64,000 nucleotides of DNA, from NCBI RefSeq assembly GCF_003344625.1, contig NZ_QPKJ02000007.1:1-64000 (forward strand), in the 5' to 3' direction. Positions 7,333 through 16,186 of this stretch are shown in pieces. The stretch is from Solirubrobacter deserti (GTDB lineage: Bacteria; Actinomycetota; Thermoleophilia; Solirubrobacterales; Solirubrobacteraceae). Each line of letters opens with the position of its first letter. The stretch's first letter is position 1. The position numbers and the translations under genes were made by a program. Below the pieces are notes generated by a model that ran no database searches, was not told the DNA's origin, and saw only the letters and a program-made list of their open reading frames with translations.

Positions 7333-8834
7333 GCTACGAGATCGTCATCCCGACTTCGGGGCGGCCCTCGCTCGCGTCGTTGCTGGCCGCGATCGGGCCG
7401 CGCGACGTGATCGTCGTCGACGACCGGCGGGATCGCTCCGGCGAATTAGAGGTGCCGGCCGGCGTGCGCGTCGCCCGGGGGCCGGGACGTGGACCGGCGG
7501 CGGCGCGCAACGTCGGCTGGCGAGCGGCGCGGTCGGAGTGGGTGGCCTTCCTGGACGACGACGTCCTGCCGCCGTCCGGGTGGCGCGAGGCGCTCGAAGC
7601 CGACCTCGAGGCCGCGGGTGAAGCCGGCGCGACCCAGGGCCGCATCGTCGTCCCGGTGCCGGAGCGCCCGACGGACTGGGAGCGCAACGTGCGCGGGCTC
7701 GAGGACGCTCAGTGGGCGACCGCGGACATGGCCTACCGACGCGAAGCGCTGGCCGCGGTCGGCGGCTTCGACGAGCGCTTCCCGCGCGCCTACCGCGAGG
7801 ACGCCGACCTCGGCCTGCGCGTCACCGGCGCGGGCTGGACGATCGTCCGCGGCGAGCGCCACATCGTGCACCCGGTCGGGCCCGCCCCGGCGTCGATCTC
7901 GCTGCGCAAGCAGGCGGGCAACGCCGACGACGTGCTGATGCGTCGCCTCCACGGCGCCGACTGGCGCGAGCGCGCCGGCGTTCCCGCCGGCCGGCGACCG
8001 CGCCACCTCGCCGTGGCCGCGGCCGGCGTCGGTGCCCTCGCCGCCGCGGCGGTGGCCGCCGCGCCCGCGCGTCGCGCCGCCGCGCCGGCCCGCCTCCTCG
8101 CCGGCGGCCTCGGCGCCGCTTGGCTGGCGGGCACGGCCGAGCTGGCGTGGGCACGGATCGAGCCCGGTCCGCGCACGCCGCGCGAGGTCGCGACCATGAC
8201 GTGGACGAGCGCGACGATGCCGTTCTTCGCCGTCGGCTGGTGGCTGCGCGGGCTGCTCGGGCCCACGCCGGACGGCGCTCCGCCGCGGCCGCGCCCGAAG
8301 GCCGTGCTGTTCGATCGCGACGACACGCTGATCATCGACGTGCCGTACAACGGCGACCCGGACAAGGTCGTCCCGGTGCCCGGCGCGCTCGAGGCGCTCG
8401 AGCGGCTGCGCGCCGCCGGGGTGGGCGTCGGGGTCGTCTCCAACCAGAGCGGGATCGCCCGCGGCCTGTTGACCCCGGCCGACGTGCTCGCCGTACACGA
8501 GCGCATGGAGGCGCTGCTCGGCCCGCTCGGGCCGCTCGAGTTCTGCCCGCACGGCCCGGACGACGGGTGCGCGTGCCGCAAGCCGAAGCCCGCGCTGATC
8601 GAGCGAGCCGCGGCTCGGCTGGGCGTCGATCCCAGCGAGTGCGCGTTCATCGGCGACATCGGCTCCGACGTCGGCGCCGCGCTGGCCGCGGGCGCCCGGC
8701 CGATCCTCGTGCCGACCGCCCGCACGCGCTCGAAGGAGATCGACGCCGCGCCCGAGTGCGCCAAGGACCTGGCCGACGCGCTCGACCTCCTCGGCTTCGC
8801 CCCCATCGAGCAACGGGTTGCGGTGGCGGCGTGA
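7329..8834 (+). CDS. Glycosyltransferase (GT2) fused to GmhB-type HAD phosphatase
   Basis: The GTG start at 7329 overlaps the carbamoyltransferase stop (GTGA), giving 501 residues. Residues 1-220 form a GT2-like transferase with 'VIVVDDRRDR', 'WVAFLDDDVLP' (DDD) and 'GGFDERFPRAYREDADLGLR'. Two Ala-rich hydrophobic stretches follow at about 225-320 and may be membrane-associated. Residues 325-500 are a HAD-IIIA phosphatase with 'VLFDRDDTLI', 'VSNQSGIARG', the zinc loop 'CPHGPDDGCACRKPKP' and 'FIGDIGSDVGAALAAG'. That zinc loop is typical of D,D-heptose-1,7-bisphosphate phosphatase. With GmhA and HldE nearby it completes ADP-heptose synthesis. The fusion with a transferase is unusual. Confidence 0.88.
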   Translation: MSYEIVIPTSGRPSLASLLAAIGPRDVIVVDDRRDRSGELEVPAGVRVARGPGRGPAAARNVGWRAARSEWVAFLDDDVLPPSGWREALEADLEAAGEAGATQGRIVVPVPERPTDWERNVRGLEDAQWATADMAYRREALAAVGGFDERFPRAYREDADLGLRVTGAGWTIVRGERHIVHPVGPAPASISLRKQAGNADDVLMRRLHGADWRERAGVPAGRRPRHLAVAAAGVGALAAAAVAAAPARRAAAPARLLAGGLGAAWLAGTAELAWARIEPGPRTPREVATMTWTSATMPFFAVGWWLRGLLGPTPDGAPPRPRPKAVLFDRDDTLIIDVPYNGDPDKVVPVPGALEALERLRAAGVGVGVVSNQSGIARGLLTPADVLAVHERMEALLGPLGPLEFCPHGPDDGCACRKPKPALIERAAARLGVDPSECAFIGDIGSDVGAALAAGARPILVPTARTRSKEIDAAPECAKDLADALDLLGFAPIEQRVAVAA

Positions 8835-9817
8835 AGCACGTGCTCGCCACCCGGCTCGACAACGACGGCGACGTCCTGCTCGCCGGGCCGGCCCTGCGCG
8901 CGCTCGCGGCGGGCGCCGACCGCGTCACGCTGCTGTGCGGCCCGCGCGGACGCCAGGCGGCGCATCTGCTACCGGGCGTCGACGAGGTGATCGTCTGGCG
9001 CGCGCCGTGGATCGATCCGGACGGGCACCCGGTCGAGCGCGAGGACGTGGACGCGCTCGTCGCGCGGATCGCCGCGTTGAACGTCGACCGCGCCCTGATC
9101 TTCGGCTCCTTCCACCAGAGCCCGCTGCCGACGGCGCTGCTGCTGCGGCTGGCCGGCGTGCCGTGGATCGGCGCGACCTCGGTCGACTTCCCCGGCTCGC
9201 TGCTCGACCTGCGCCACCTGATCGACGACGACGTCCACGAGGTCGAGCGCTCGCTGGACCTCGTCCGCGCCGCGGGGTTCACGCCACCCGCCGACGACCG
9301 CTTGCAGGTGATCCGCGAGCCGTACGAGCTCGAGCCGGGCTACGTGGTCGTCCACCCGGGCGCGTCGGTGCCGGTGCGGGCCTGGTCGCCCCAGCGCAAC
9401 CGCGAGCTGGTCGCGCTGCTCGACCGCCCGGTGGTGGTCACCGGCGGACCGAACGAGACCGAGCTCACCGCGTACGTCGCGGGCGAGCGCGGCCTCGACC
9501 TCGGTGGCCGGACGAGCCTGGCCGAGCTGGCGAGCGTGATCGAGCAGGCGGACGCGATCGTCGTCGGCAACACGGGCCCCGCGCACCTCGCGGCGGCCGT
9601 CCAGACGCCGGTCGTCTCGCTGTTCGCCCCGACCGTCCCGGCCGTCCGCTGGCGGCCGTGGAAGGTCCCCCACGAGCTTCTGTACATCGACGTCCCGTGC
9701 GCCGGATGCCGCGCCCGCACCTGCCCGGTGCCGGGCCACCCGTGCCTGGAGGGCGTGACCCCCGAGACGGTCGCGGACGCCGTCGACCGACTCGCCCGGA
9801 AGGCGGTACCCGCATGA
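8831..9817 (+). CDS. Glycosyltransferase family 9 (heptosyltransferase-like)
   Basis: The GTG at 8831 overlaps the preceding TGA. The 328-residue product has the GT9/GT-B layout: N-terminal 'ATRLDNDGDVLLAGPALRAL', the donor-side 'VVHPGASVPVRAWSP', 'VVVTGGPNE' and 'IVVGNTGPAHLAAAV'. A Cys-rich tail 'CAGCRARTCPVPGHPC' (about 290-305) may bind a metal and is also seen in some WaaF-type enzymes. GT9 enzymes use ADP-heptose, which matches the GmhA/HldE/GmhB enzymes of the same operon. A second GT9 gene lies at 14458. The acceptor is unknown. Confidence 0.88.
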   Translation: MKHVLATRLDNDGDVLLAGPALRALAAGADRVTLLCGPRGRQAAHLLPGVDEVIVWRAPWIDPDGHPVEREDVDALVARIAALNVDRALIFGSFHQSPLPTALLLRLAGVPWIGATSVDFPGSLLDLRHLIDDDVHEVERSLDLVRAAGFTPPADDRLQVIREPYELEPGYVVVHPGASVPVRAWSPQRNRELVALLDRPVVVTGGPNETELTAYVAGERGLDLGGRTSLAELASVIEQADAIVVGNTGPAHLAAAVQTPVVSLFAPTVPAVRWRPWKVPHELLYIDVPCAGCRARTCPVPGHPCLEGVTPETVADAVDRLARKAVPA

Positions 9818-10704
9818 GGATCCTGCTCTGGCACGTGCACGGCGCGTGGACGACGTCGTTCGTTCACGGCGGCCACGAGTACGTCGTGCCCGTCACGCCC
9901 GACCGCGGCCCGGACGGCGTCGGCATCGCGCGCACCTACAGCTGGCCGGACACGGTCACCGAGGTCCCGCTGGACCAGATCGCCGACGAGGACTTCGACG
10001 TCATCGTCTACCAGCGCCCGCACGAGCTCGAGCTGCGCCCGCCCCGCGGCGAGCAGCTGATCTACGTCGAGCACAACGCGCCGCAGGGCCGCATCAACGA
10101 GCTCCGGCACCCGATGGCCGACCGTGACGACCTGCTGCTCGTCCACGTCACGCACTTCAACGAGCTGTTCTGGGACGCGGGCGGCACCGAGACGCGCGTG
10201 ATCGAGCACGGCATCCTCGATCCCGGCCCGCTGTACACGGGCGAGCTGGCGCGCGCGGCGGTCGTCATCAACGAGGCGCAGCGCCGGGCGCGCGTGACGG
10301 GCACCGACCTGCTGCCCCGCTTTGAGCCGTACGACCTGTTCGGCATCGGCGCGATCGACCTCCCGCACGCGGAGCTGCACCGCGAGATGGCCCGCCGCAG
10401 GGTCTACGTGCACCCGATCCGCTGGACGTCGCTCGGGCTCTCGCTGCTGGAGGCGATGCACCTGGCGATGCCGGTCGTCGTGCTCGGCACGACCGAGGCC
10501 TTCGAGGCCGTGCCGCAGGCGGCGGGCGCCGTCTCGACCCGGGTCGACGTGCTGGAGGCGACGCTGCAGCGGCTGCTCGCCGACCCGGACGAAGCGCGCG
10601 AGCGGGGCCTGATCGCCCGCGACGCGGCGCTCGCCCGCTACGGACTTCAACGCTTCCTCGCCGACTGGGACGAGGTGCTGACGGCTGTGGAGGTGGCCCC
10701 ATGA
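9814..10704 (+). CDS. Short glycosyltransferase, GT-B type
   Basis: This ATG overlaps the preceding stop (ATGA). The 296-residue product is shorter than a usual GT4. It begins '[19 protein letters not shown]' and has a C-terminal donor-site pattern '[35 protein letters not shown]' in which the Glu of the E-x7-E region is visible. The N-terminal domain is abbreviated. It lies between a GT9 and a GT4 gene with 4-base overlaps on both sides, so the proteins are almost certainly made together. Donor and acceptor cannot be told from sequence. Confidence 0.78.
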   Translation: MRILLWHVHGAWTTSFVHGGHEYVVPVTPDRGPDGVGIARTYSWPDTVTEVPLDQIADEDFDVIVYQRPHELELRPPRGEQLIYVEHNAPQGRINELRHPMADRDDLLLVHVTHFNELFWDAGGTETRVIEHGILDPGPLYTGELARAAVVINEAQRRARVTGTDLLPRFEPYDLFGIGAIDLPHAELHREMARRRVYVHPIRWTSLGLSLLEAMHLAMPVVVLGTTEAFEAVPQAAGAVSTRVDVLEATLQRLLADPDEARERGLIARDAALARYGLQRFLADWDEVLTAVEVAP

Positions 10705-11906
10705 GAATCGCGATGGTCAGCGAGCACGCGAGCCCGCTGGCGGTGCTCGGCGGCGTCGACGCCGGCGGGCAGAACGTGCACGTCGCGGCGCTCGCGACGG
10801 CGCTCGCCCGGCTCGGCGACGAGGTCGTCGTGCATACGCGGCGCGACGATCCGTCGCTCCCGCGGCGGGTCGCGCTCGCCCCGAGCGTGGAGGTCGACCA
10901 CGTCGACGCCGGCCCGCCCACCGAGGTCCCGAAGGACGAGCTGCTGCAGTACATGGGCGCGTTCGCGGACGAGCTGCGCGAGCAGTGGCTGGCCGAGCCG
11001 CCGGACGTCGTGCACGCGCACTTCTGGATGTCGGCCGTGGCCGCGCTGGACGCGGCCGAGGGCCTCGGCATCCCGGTGGTGCACACGTTCCACGCGCTGG
11101 GCACCGTCAAGCGCCGCCACCAGGGCGAGCGCGACACGAGCCCGTCGACCCGGATCGAGCACGAGACGCGGATCGCGCGCTCGGTCGACCGGATCGTCGC
11201 GACCTGCACCGACGAGGTGTTCGAGCTGCTGCGGCTGGGCGCCGACCGGCGCCGCATCAGCGTGGTGCCGTGCGGCGTGGACCTCGACCGCTTCGGCACC
11301 GACGGGCCGCGCGAGCGCAAGGCCGCGCCGCGCTTCGTCGCCGCCTGCCGGCTGGTCGAGCGCAAGGGGCTCGCGGACGCGATCACCGCGCTGGCCGACG
11401 TGCCGGGCGCGGAGCTGCACGTCGCCGGCGGGCCCGAGGCGAGCGCGCTGGAGGCGGACCCCGAGGCCCAGCGGCTGCGTGAGCTGGCCGAGCGGGTGGG
11501 CGTCGGCGACCGGCTCGTGCTGCGCGGCCGGGTCGGCCGCGACGAGATGCCGGCGCTGTTGCGCTCCGCCGACGCGGTCGTCTGCGTCCCCTGGTACGAG
11601 CCGTTCGGGATCGTGCCGCTGGAGGCGATGGCGTGCGGCGTGCCGGTCGTGGCCACCGCCGTCGGAGGGCAGATCGACAGCGTCGTGCACGGCGTGACGG
11701 GCGTGCACGTGCCGCCGCGTGAGCCGGCCGCGCTCGCCCGCGCGCTGCGTCAGCTGCTCGAGGACCCGCAGCGCCGCGACGAATACGGCGCGAACGGGGC
11801 CAAACGCGCGCGGCTGCGGTTCGGCTTCGACCGGATCGCGCGCTCCACGCGTGACGTCTACCTGTCGCTGGCCCCGAGCCGCGCGCGGCAGCGGGTGGTC
11901 CGATGA
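10701..11906 (+). CDS. Glycosyltransferase family 4
   Basis: This is a 401-residue GT4 enzyme with an N-terminal acceptor domain '[25 protein letters not shown]', similar to MshA and sucrose-phosphate synthase. The donor site is '[28 protein letters not shown]', with both Glu residues of the EX7E motif. Members are retaining transferases using UDP- or GDP-sugars. The ATG overlaps the preceding stop (ATGA), and its own stop overlaps the gmhA start. The sequence alone does not say whether it elongates the heptose-containing glycan. Confidence 0.9.
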   Translation: MRIAMVSEHASPLAVLGGVDAGGQNVHVAALATALARLGDEVVVHTRRDDPSLPRRVALAPSVEVDHVDAGPPTEVPKDELLQYMGAFADELREQWLAEPPDVVHAHFWMSAVAALDAAEGLGIPVVHTFHALGTVKRRHQGERDTSPSTRIEHETRIARSVDRIVATCTDEVFELLRLGADRRRISVVPCGVDLDRFGTDGPRERKAAPRFVAACRLVERKGLADAITALADVPGAELHVAGGPEASALEADPEAQRLRELAERVGVGDRLVLRGRVGRDEMPALLRSADAVVCVPWYEPFGIVPLEAMACGVPVVATAVGGQIDSVVHGVTGVHVPPREPAALARALRQLLEDPQRRDEYGANGAKRARLRFGFDRIARSTRDVYLSLAPSRARQRVVR

Positions 11907-12490
11907 GCACGACCCGCTTCGTGCGCGAGCTGCCCGCGGGCCGCACGCACCTCGACCAGCTCGCGCGCCCGCTCGCCGCGCTCTACGACGAGACCGACCG
12001 GCTGGACCGGTGGGGCCGCGAGCTCGCCCGCGTGCTGGCGGGTGGCGGGCGGCTGCTGGCGATCGGCAACGGCGGCTCCGCTTGCCAGGCGCAGCACCTG
12101 ACGGCGGAGATCGTCGGGCGCTACCGCGACGACCGGCCGCCGTTCGCGGCGTTGGCTCTGTGCGCCGAGACGAGCGCGCTGACCGCGATCGGCAACGACT
12201 ACGGCATCGAGGAGCTGTTCGCCCGCCAGGTGCGCGGCCACGGCCGCGAGGGTGACGTGCTGCTCGCGCTGTCGACCTCCGGCCGCTCGCCGAACATCGT
12301 GAGCGCGGTCGAGGCGGGCAACGACGCCGGGCTCGTGACGTGGGCGCTGACCGGCCGGGGCCCGAACCCGACGGTCGACGTCGCTGACGACGCGGTGTGC
12401 ATCGAGACCCCGCACACCGCGACCGTGCAGGAGCTGCACCTCGTCGCGATCCACTTGATCTGCGCCGCCTTCGACATGGAGATCGGATGA
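11903..12490 (+). CDS. gmhA: Phosphoheptose isomerase (SIS domain)
   Basis: This 195-residue SIS-domain protein converts sedoheptulose-7-phosphate to D-glycero-D-manno-heptose-7-phosphate. Diagnostic parts are '[20 protein letters not shown]', '[17 protein letters not shown]' and the C-terminal '[17 protein letters not shown]', whose Glu and His are active-site residues in GmhA. The length is right for GmhA. It is coupled by 4-base overlaps to the upstream GT4 gene and downstream hldE. The transketolase and transaldolase genes at 36-39 kb are also in the pathway that supplies sedoheptulose-7-phosphate. Confidence 0.92.
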   Translation: MSTTRFVRELPAGRTHLDQLARPLAALYDETDRLDRWGRELARVLAGGGRLLAIGNGGSACQAQHLTAEIVGRYRDDRPPFAALALCAETSALTAIGNDYGIEELFARQVRGHGREGDVLLALSTSGRSPNIVSAVEAGNDAGLVTWALTGRGPNPTVDVADDAVCIETPHTATVQELHLVAIHLICAAFDMEIG

Positions 12491-13788
12491 CCCGGCTGAT
12501 CGTGATCGGCGACGCGCTGCTCGATCGCGACCTGCACGGCCGCGCGGAGCGGCTCGCCCCGGACGCGCCCGTGCCGGTCGTCGACGCGATCGAGCCGTCC
12601 GCCCGCGCGGGCGGTGCTGCGCTGGCCGCGATGCTGGCGGCCCGCACGGGCGTCGAGGTGACGCTCGTGACAGCGTTGGGCCGCGACGCCGCGGGGGAGG
12701 AGCTGCGCTCCCTGCTGAAGGGCATCGACGTGATCGACCTCGGCCTGCACGGCGCCACGCCGGAGAAGATCCGCGTGCTGGCCGGCGGCCGCCCGGTCGT
12801 CCGCCTGGACCGCGGCGGCGAGTCCCGCGGCTGCGGCCCGCTCCCGGACGGCGCGCTCGACGGCGCGGACGCGATCCTCGTCTCCGACTACGGCCGCGGC
12901 GTCGCCGCCGAGCCGACGGTCCGCGCCGCGCTCAGCGGTGACGTCCCGGTGGTCTGGGACCCGCACCCGAAGGGCCCCGAGCCCGTGCCGGGCTGCATCC
13001 TCGTCACCCCCAATGCGAAGGAAGCGACCGCCTCCGCCGGCCACAGTGACCCCGAGGACGCTGCCCGCACGCTGGTGGCACGGTGGCGCGCGGTCGCCGT
13101 CGCCGTGACCCGTGGGGAGCGGGGTGCGCTCATGGTCTCCGGCGACGGGCCGGCGCTCGCCGTACCCGTCACGCGCGTGTCGTCCGGCGATCCCTGCGGG
13201 GCCGGCGACGCGTTCGCCGCGACCGCCGCCTCGCGGATCGCGAGCGGCGCGCTGCCGTCCGAGGCCGTGCGGGAGGCGGTCGAGGCGGCGTCCGCGTTCG
13301 TCGCCGGCGAGGCCGAGCCCGCCTCGTACACCGGTGACGCGGTCGCGGTGGCCGAGCGCGTGCGCGCCGCCGGCGGGACGGTGGTCGCGACCGGCGGCTG
13401 CTTCGACCTGCTGCACGCCGGCCACGTGCGGATGCTCGAGCAGGCGCGGGCGCTCGGCGACTGCCTGATCGTGTGCCTGAACTCGGACGCGTCGGTCTCG
13501 CGCCTGAAGGGGCCGGACCGGCCGCTGGTCGAGCAGGACGACCGCGCCGCCGTGCTCAAGGGCCTCGGCTGCGTGGACGCCGTCGTCATCTTCGACGAGG
13601 ACGATCCGCGCGAGGCCATCAAGACCATCAAGCCGCACGTCTGGGCCAAGGGCGGCGACTACGCGGTCGCCGAGCTGCCCGAGGCCCAGACGCTCGCCGA
13701 GTGGGGCGGGCGCGCGGTCATCGTTCCCTATGTCGCGGGTCGCTCCACGACCCGCTTGATCACGGAGGTGCTCGCGCGTGCGCGATGA
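12487..13788 (+). CDS. hldE: Bifunctional heptose-7-phosphate kinase / heptose-1-phosphate adenylyltransferase
   Basis: The ATG at 12487 overlaps the gmhA stop (ATGA), giving 433 residues. Residues 1-295 form a PfkB-type kinase, with 'VIGDALLDRDLHG', an Ala-Gly-rich 'ARAGGAALAAMLAA' and the catalytic 'GDPCGAGDAFAA' signature. Residues 300-433 form the nucleotidyltransferase with 'GCFDLLHAGHVRML' (HAGH), 'RPLVEQDDRAAVL' and 'AKGGDY'. The two activities phosphorylate the C1 position and add AMP, giving ADP-heptose. The adenylyltransferase half is complete, as in enterobacterial HldE. No HldD-type epimerase is obvious, so the product may stay in the D,D form. Confidence 0.92.
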   Translation: MTRLIVIGDALLDRDLHGRAERLAPDAPVPVVDAIEPSARAGGAALAAMLAARTGVEVTLVTALGRDAAGEELRSLLKGIDVIDLGLHGATPEKIRVLAGGRPVVRLDRGGESRGCGPLPDGALDGADAILVSDYGRGVAAEPTVRAALSGDVPVVWDPHPKGPEPVPGCILVTPNAKEATASAGHSDPEDAARTLVARWRAVAVAVTRGERGALMVSGDGPALAVPVTRVSSGDPCGAGDAFAATAASRIASGALPSEAVREAVEAASAFVAGEAEPASYTGDAVAVAERVRAAGGTVVATGGCFDLLHAGHVRMLEQARALGDCLIVCLNSDASVSRLKGPDRPLVEQDDRAAVLKGLGCVDAVVIFDEDDPREAIKTIKPHVWAKGGDYAVAELPEAQTLAEWGGRAVIVPYVAGRSTTRLITEVLARAR

Positions 13789-14467
13789 AGTCGGAACCGT
13801 CCTTGTCACCGGTGGCTCGTCCGGCCTGGGCGCGGCGGTCGCCGCGGCCGTCGAGCAACAGGGCGGCAAGGCCATCGTGCTCGATCGCGTGCCGCCGCCG
13901 AACGGGTTTCAGTTCGAAGAAGTGGACTTGGCCAACCCGCGGGAAGCCGAGGCGGTCGTCAAGCGCGTCGCCGAGGAGGCGGGCGGGCTCGACGCCGTCG
14001 TCACCGCCGCCGGCACCGACGCGTGCGGCGACATGATGGACGTCGACGCCGACGACTGGGATCGCGTGATCCTCGTCAACCTGCTCGGTACGGCGGCGGT
14101 CGTCCGCGCCGCGATCCCGTTCCTGGAGCAATCACAGGGCCGGATCGTCACCGTCGCGTCGACGCTCGGCCTGCGCGCGCTGCCCGCCGCGACGGCCTAC
14201 TGCGCGAGCAAGTTCGGCGTCGTCGGCTTCACCCGCGCGCTCGCGATCGAGATGGGCGACAAGGTCGGCGTGACCATGCTCATCCCCGGCGGCATGAAGA
14301 CGCAGTTCTTCGACGGCCGCAAGGAGGAGTTCAAGCCCGGCCCGAACCAGCGGCTCAACGACCCGGCGGTGGTCGCCGAGTCGGTGCTGTTCGCACTGCG
14401 CCAGCCGCCCGGCGTCGAGCTGCGCGAGCTGCTCGTCACGCCGTCGGCTGAGCCCTCGTGGCCGTAG
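13778..14467 (+). CDS. Short-chain dehydrogenase/reductase
   Basis: The start chosen is GTG at 13778, overlapping hldE by 11 bases. The 229-residue product is a classical SDR, with the cofactor loop 'VTGGSSGLGAAVAAA', 'AGTDAC' in place of NNAG, the catalytic Ser in 'IVTVASTLG', and YCASK with Tyr and Lys. The size and YxxxK spacing fit a classical SDR rather than the extended SDR HldD, so it is not simply the ADP-heptose epimerase. Its place inside the glycan operon suggests oxidation or reduction of a sugar or sugar-linked group. Confidence 0.88.
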   Translation: MRDEVGTVLVTGGSSGLGAAVAAAVEQQGGKAIVLDRVPPPNGFQFEEVDLANPREAEAVVKRVAEEAGGLDAVVTAAGTDACGDMMDVDADDWDRVILVNLLGTAAVVRAAIPFLEQSQGRIVTVASTLGLRALPAATAYCASKFGVVGFTRALAIEMGDKVGVTMLIPGGMKTQFFDGRKEEFKPGPNQRLNDPAVVAESVLFALRQPPGVELRELLVTPSAEPSWP

Positions 14468-15336
14468 TCCTCATCTACAGAGCCCTCGGCCTCGGGGACT
14501 TTCTCACCGGCGTCCCCGCCTACCGGGCGCTGCGGCGCGCGTTTCCGGACCACCGGATCGTGCTCGCGGCGCCCCAGGCGCTCGCGCCTCTGGCCGAGCT
14601 CACCGGCGCGATCGACGAGGTGGTCGACACCGCGCCGCTCGGCCCCGCGCCGCCCGGCGCGGACATCGCGGTCAATCTGCATGGGCGCGGTCCGCAGAGC
14701 ACCGCCCTCCTGCGCGCGAGCCATCCGAACCGCCTGATCGCGTTCGGGGACAGCTGGCGCGCGGACGAGCACGAGGTGCAGCGCTGGTGCCGCCTGCTGC
14801 GCGAGCACGGGATCGAAGCCGATCCCGGCGACCTGCGGCTGGACCCGCCCGCCGTGCCCAGCCCCGCGCCCGGCGCGACGGTCGTCCACCCGGGCGCGGC
14901 GAGCGAGGCACGCCGCTGGCCCGCCGACCGTTGGACGGAGGTGGCGCGGCGGCTCGACGACGTCGTGATCACCGGCGGGCCGGAAGAGCGGGCGCTGGCG
15001 GAGCGCGTCGCGCGCGGCGTGCCCGGCGCACGCGTGCTCGCCGGCGAGACGAACCTGCTCACGCTCGCCGCGACCGTCGCGCACGCCTCGCTCGTGCTGT
15101 GCGGCGACACCGGCGTCGCCCACCTCGCCACCGCGTTCGGCACGCCTTCGGTCGTGCTCTTCGGACCCACGCCGCCGGACGAGTGGGGTCCGCCCGCCGA
15201 CCGGCCGCAGCACCGTGTCCTGTGGAGCGGCCGCACCGGCGATCCGCACGCGGCCACGCCGGACCCGGGCCTGCTCGAGATCTCCGTGGACGACGTCCTC
15301 GGCTACGTGCCGGCGAGCCAGTCGAGCAGCGCCTGA
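14458..15336 (+). CDS. Second glycosyltransferase family 9 (heptosyltransferase-like)
   Basis: The GTG at 14458 overlaps the SDR gene by 10 bases. The 292 residues carry the GT9 patterns 'YRALGLGDFLTGVPAYRAL', 'VVHPGAASEARRWP', 'VVITGGPEE' and 'LCGDTGVAHLATAFGTPSVVLFGPTPPDEWGP'. The last is very similar to the ADP-heptose-binding region of WaaC/WaaF. It is the last gene of the nine-gene operon. Its 3' end overlaps the convergent regulator gene by 34 bases. Confidence 0.88.
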   Translation: MAVVLIYRALGLGDFLTGVPAYRALRRAFPDHRIVLAAPQALAPLAELTGAIDEVVDTAPLGPAPPGADIAVNLHGRGPQSTALLRASHPNRLIAFGDSWRADEHEVQRWCRLLREHGIEADPGDLRLDPPAVPSPAPGATVVHPGAASEARRWPADRWTEVARRLDDVVITGGPEERALAERVARGVPGARVLAGETNLLTLAATVAHASLVLCGDTGVAHLATAFGTPSVVLFGPTPPDEWGPPADRPQHRVLWSGRTGDPHAATPDPGLLEISVDDVLGYVPASQSSSA

Positions 15337-15704
15337 CGGGAGAACCGCCACTGGCCGCCGATCTGGCGGCCGGGGAGGCCGCCCGCCTCCGCGAGCTCGC
15401 GCAGCGCGGCCTCGTCGACCGCCAGCAGCTCCGCGGCGCCCGCCGCGTCGAGGACCTCGGCCGGTGCCGCCGGCCGGAACTCCGCGTGGCCCACCACGGG
15501 CGCGTCGCCGCCCAGCTCCACGGTCACCCGCTTGGCCGTCGCGAGCTCGCGCAGCGCGTCGACGCCCGCGGGCGTCGACGGATCCACGTACCGGTCGACG
15601 AGGCCGCCGATCAGGTCCTTCTTGTGCGCCGGGACCGCCGCCGCGGCCCGGTCCAAGCGGCCGGCCTGCTCGGTCGTCAGCCGCACGTACAACGGAGAGG
15701 TCAT
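15303..15704 (-). CDS. RHH-like plus excisionase-type HTH DNA-binding protein
   Basis: This 133-residue protein seems to have two DNA-binding parts. Residues 4-42 ('PLYVRLTTEQAGRLDRAAA...VDRYVD') have the strand-helix-helix pattern of ribbon-helix-helix repressors. Residues 80-132 ('LDAAGAAELLAVDEAALREL...PGRQIGGQWRFSRQALLDWL') are a MerR/excisionase-type winged HTH. The ATG at 15704 lies inside one arm of an 11-bp perfect inverted repeat (15703-15732), which is a natural candidate for its own operator. The 3' end overlaps the convergent GT9 gene by 34 bases. Targets elsewhere are unknown. Confidence 0.75.
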   Translation of the reverse strand: MTSPLYVRLTTEQAGRLDRAAAAVPAHKKDLIGGLVDRYVDPSTPAGVDALRELATAKRVTVELGGDAPVVGHAEFRPAAPAEVLDAAGAAELLAVDEAALRELAEAGGLPGRQIGGQWRFSRQALLDWLAGT

Positions 15705-15732
15705 ATCGGATATCTAACCAAATATCCGATAT
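15703..15732. promoter_or_regulatory. 11-bp perfect inverted repeat, probable operator of the 15303-15704 regulator
   Basis: ATATCGGATAT (15703-15713) and ATATCCGATAT (15722-15732) are exact reverse complements with 8 bases between them. The AT-rich element stands out in GC-rich DNA and covers the start codon of the RHH-HTH gene, so binding there would block its transcription or initiation. Confidence 0.6.
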
Positions 15733-15739
15733 CTGCGCG

Positions 15740-16120
15740 TCAGCTGCGGCGGTCTGGGCCGATCTCGAACCAGACGTGGGTGGAGCCCTCGCGGACGCCC
15801 CACTTCTCGGCCACCTGATCGACCAGGTGCAGGCCCCACCCGCCCTCGACCGTCGGCTCGACGCTCATCTCGACCTTCGCGCGCTCGCCGTCGCCCTGGT
15901 CGATGACCTCGCCCCGGACGATCCCGCCCTCCTCGATCGCCAGCGCGAGCGTGATCGGGCGCCGCGGGCCGAACTTGACGCTGTTGGTCACCAGCTCGGA
16001 GACGACCAGCTGCAGGTCCTCCAGCACGTCCGGCGAGAGAATCTGATCGAACACCTCGAGCGCCGCGCGGGCCTGAGCGGGCGCGTCCTCGGCGGGTGGG
16101 AACTGGAAGCTGAACTGCAC
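15740..16120 (-). CDS. RsbW-like ATP-binding protein (GHKL)
   Basis: This small GHKL ATPase has 126 residues. The N box 'SELVTNSVKFG' covers 41-51 (Glu42, Asn46), Asp74 starts 'DQGDGE', and the lid is 'GGWGLHLVDQVAEKWG' (93-108). The GxWGL lid is typical of the actinobacterial anti-sigma/serine-kinase group. It has no adjacent STAS gene; the PP2C phosphatase gene 16345-18132 is the nearest partner candidate. The operator-like repeat lies immediately downstream. Confidence 0.85.
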   Translation of the reverse strand: MQFSFQFPPAEDAPAQARAALEVFDQILSPDVLEDLQLVVSELVTNSVKFGPRRPITLALAIEEGGIVRGEVIDQGDGERAKVEMSVEPTVEGGWGLHLVDQVAEKWGVREGSTHVWFEIGPDRRS

Positions 16121-16186
16121 GGGGAGGGACGAGCGTACGGGGCGCAGCGGGCATGCGACATCCCCGAATGGGGGTAGGAGGAGACA

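Noticed and set aside
13778..14467. The SDR of the heptose operon as the ADP-heptose epimerase HldD
   Set aside because: Length, cofactor loop and YCASK spacing fit a classical SDR, not the longer extended SDR fold of HldD.
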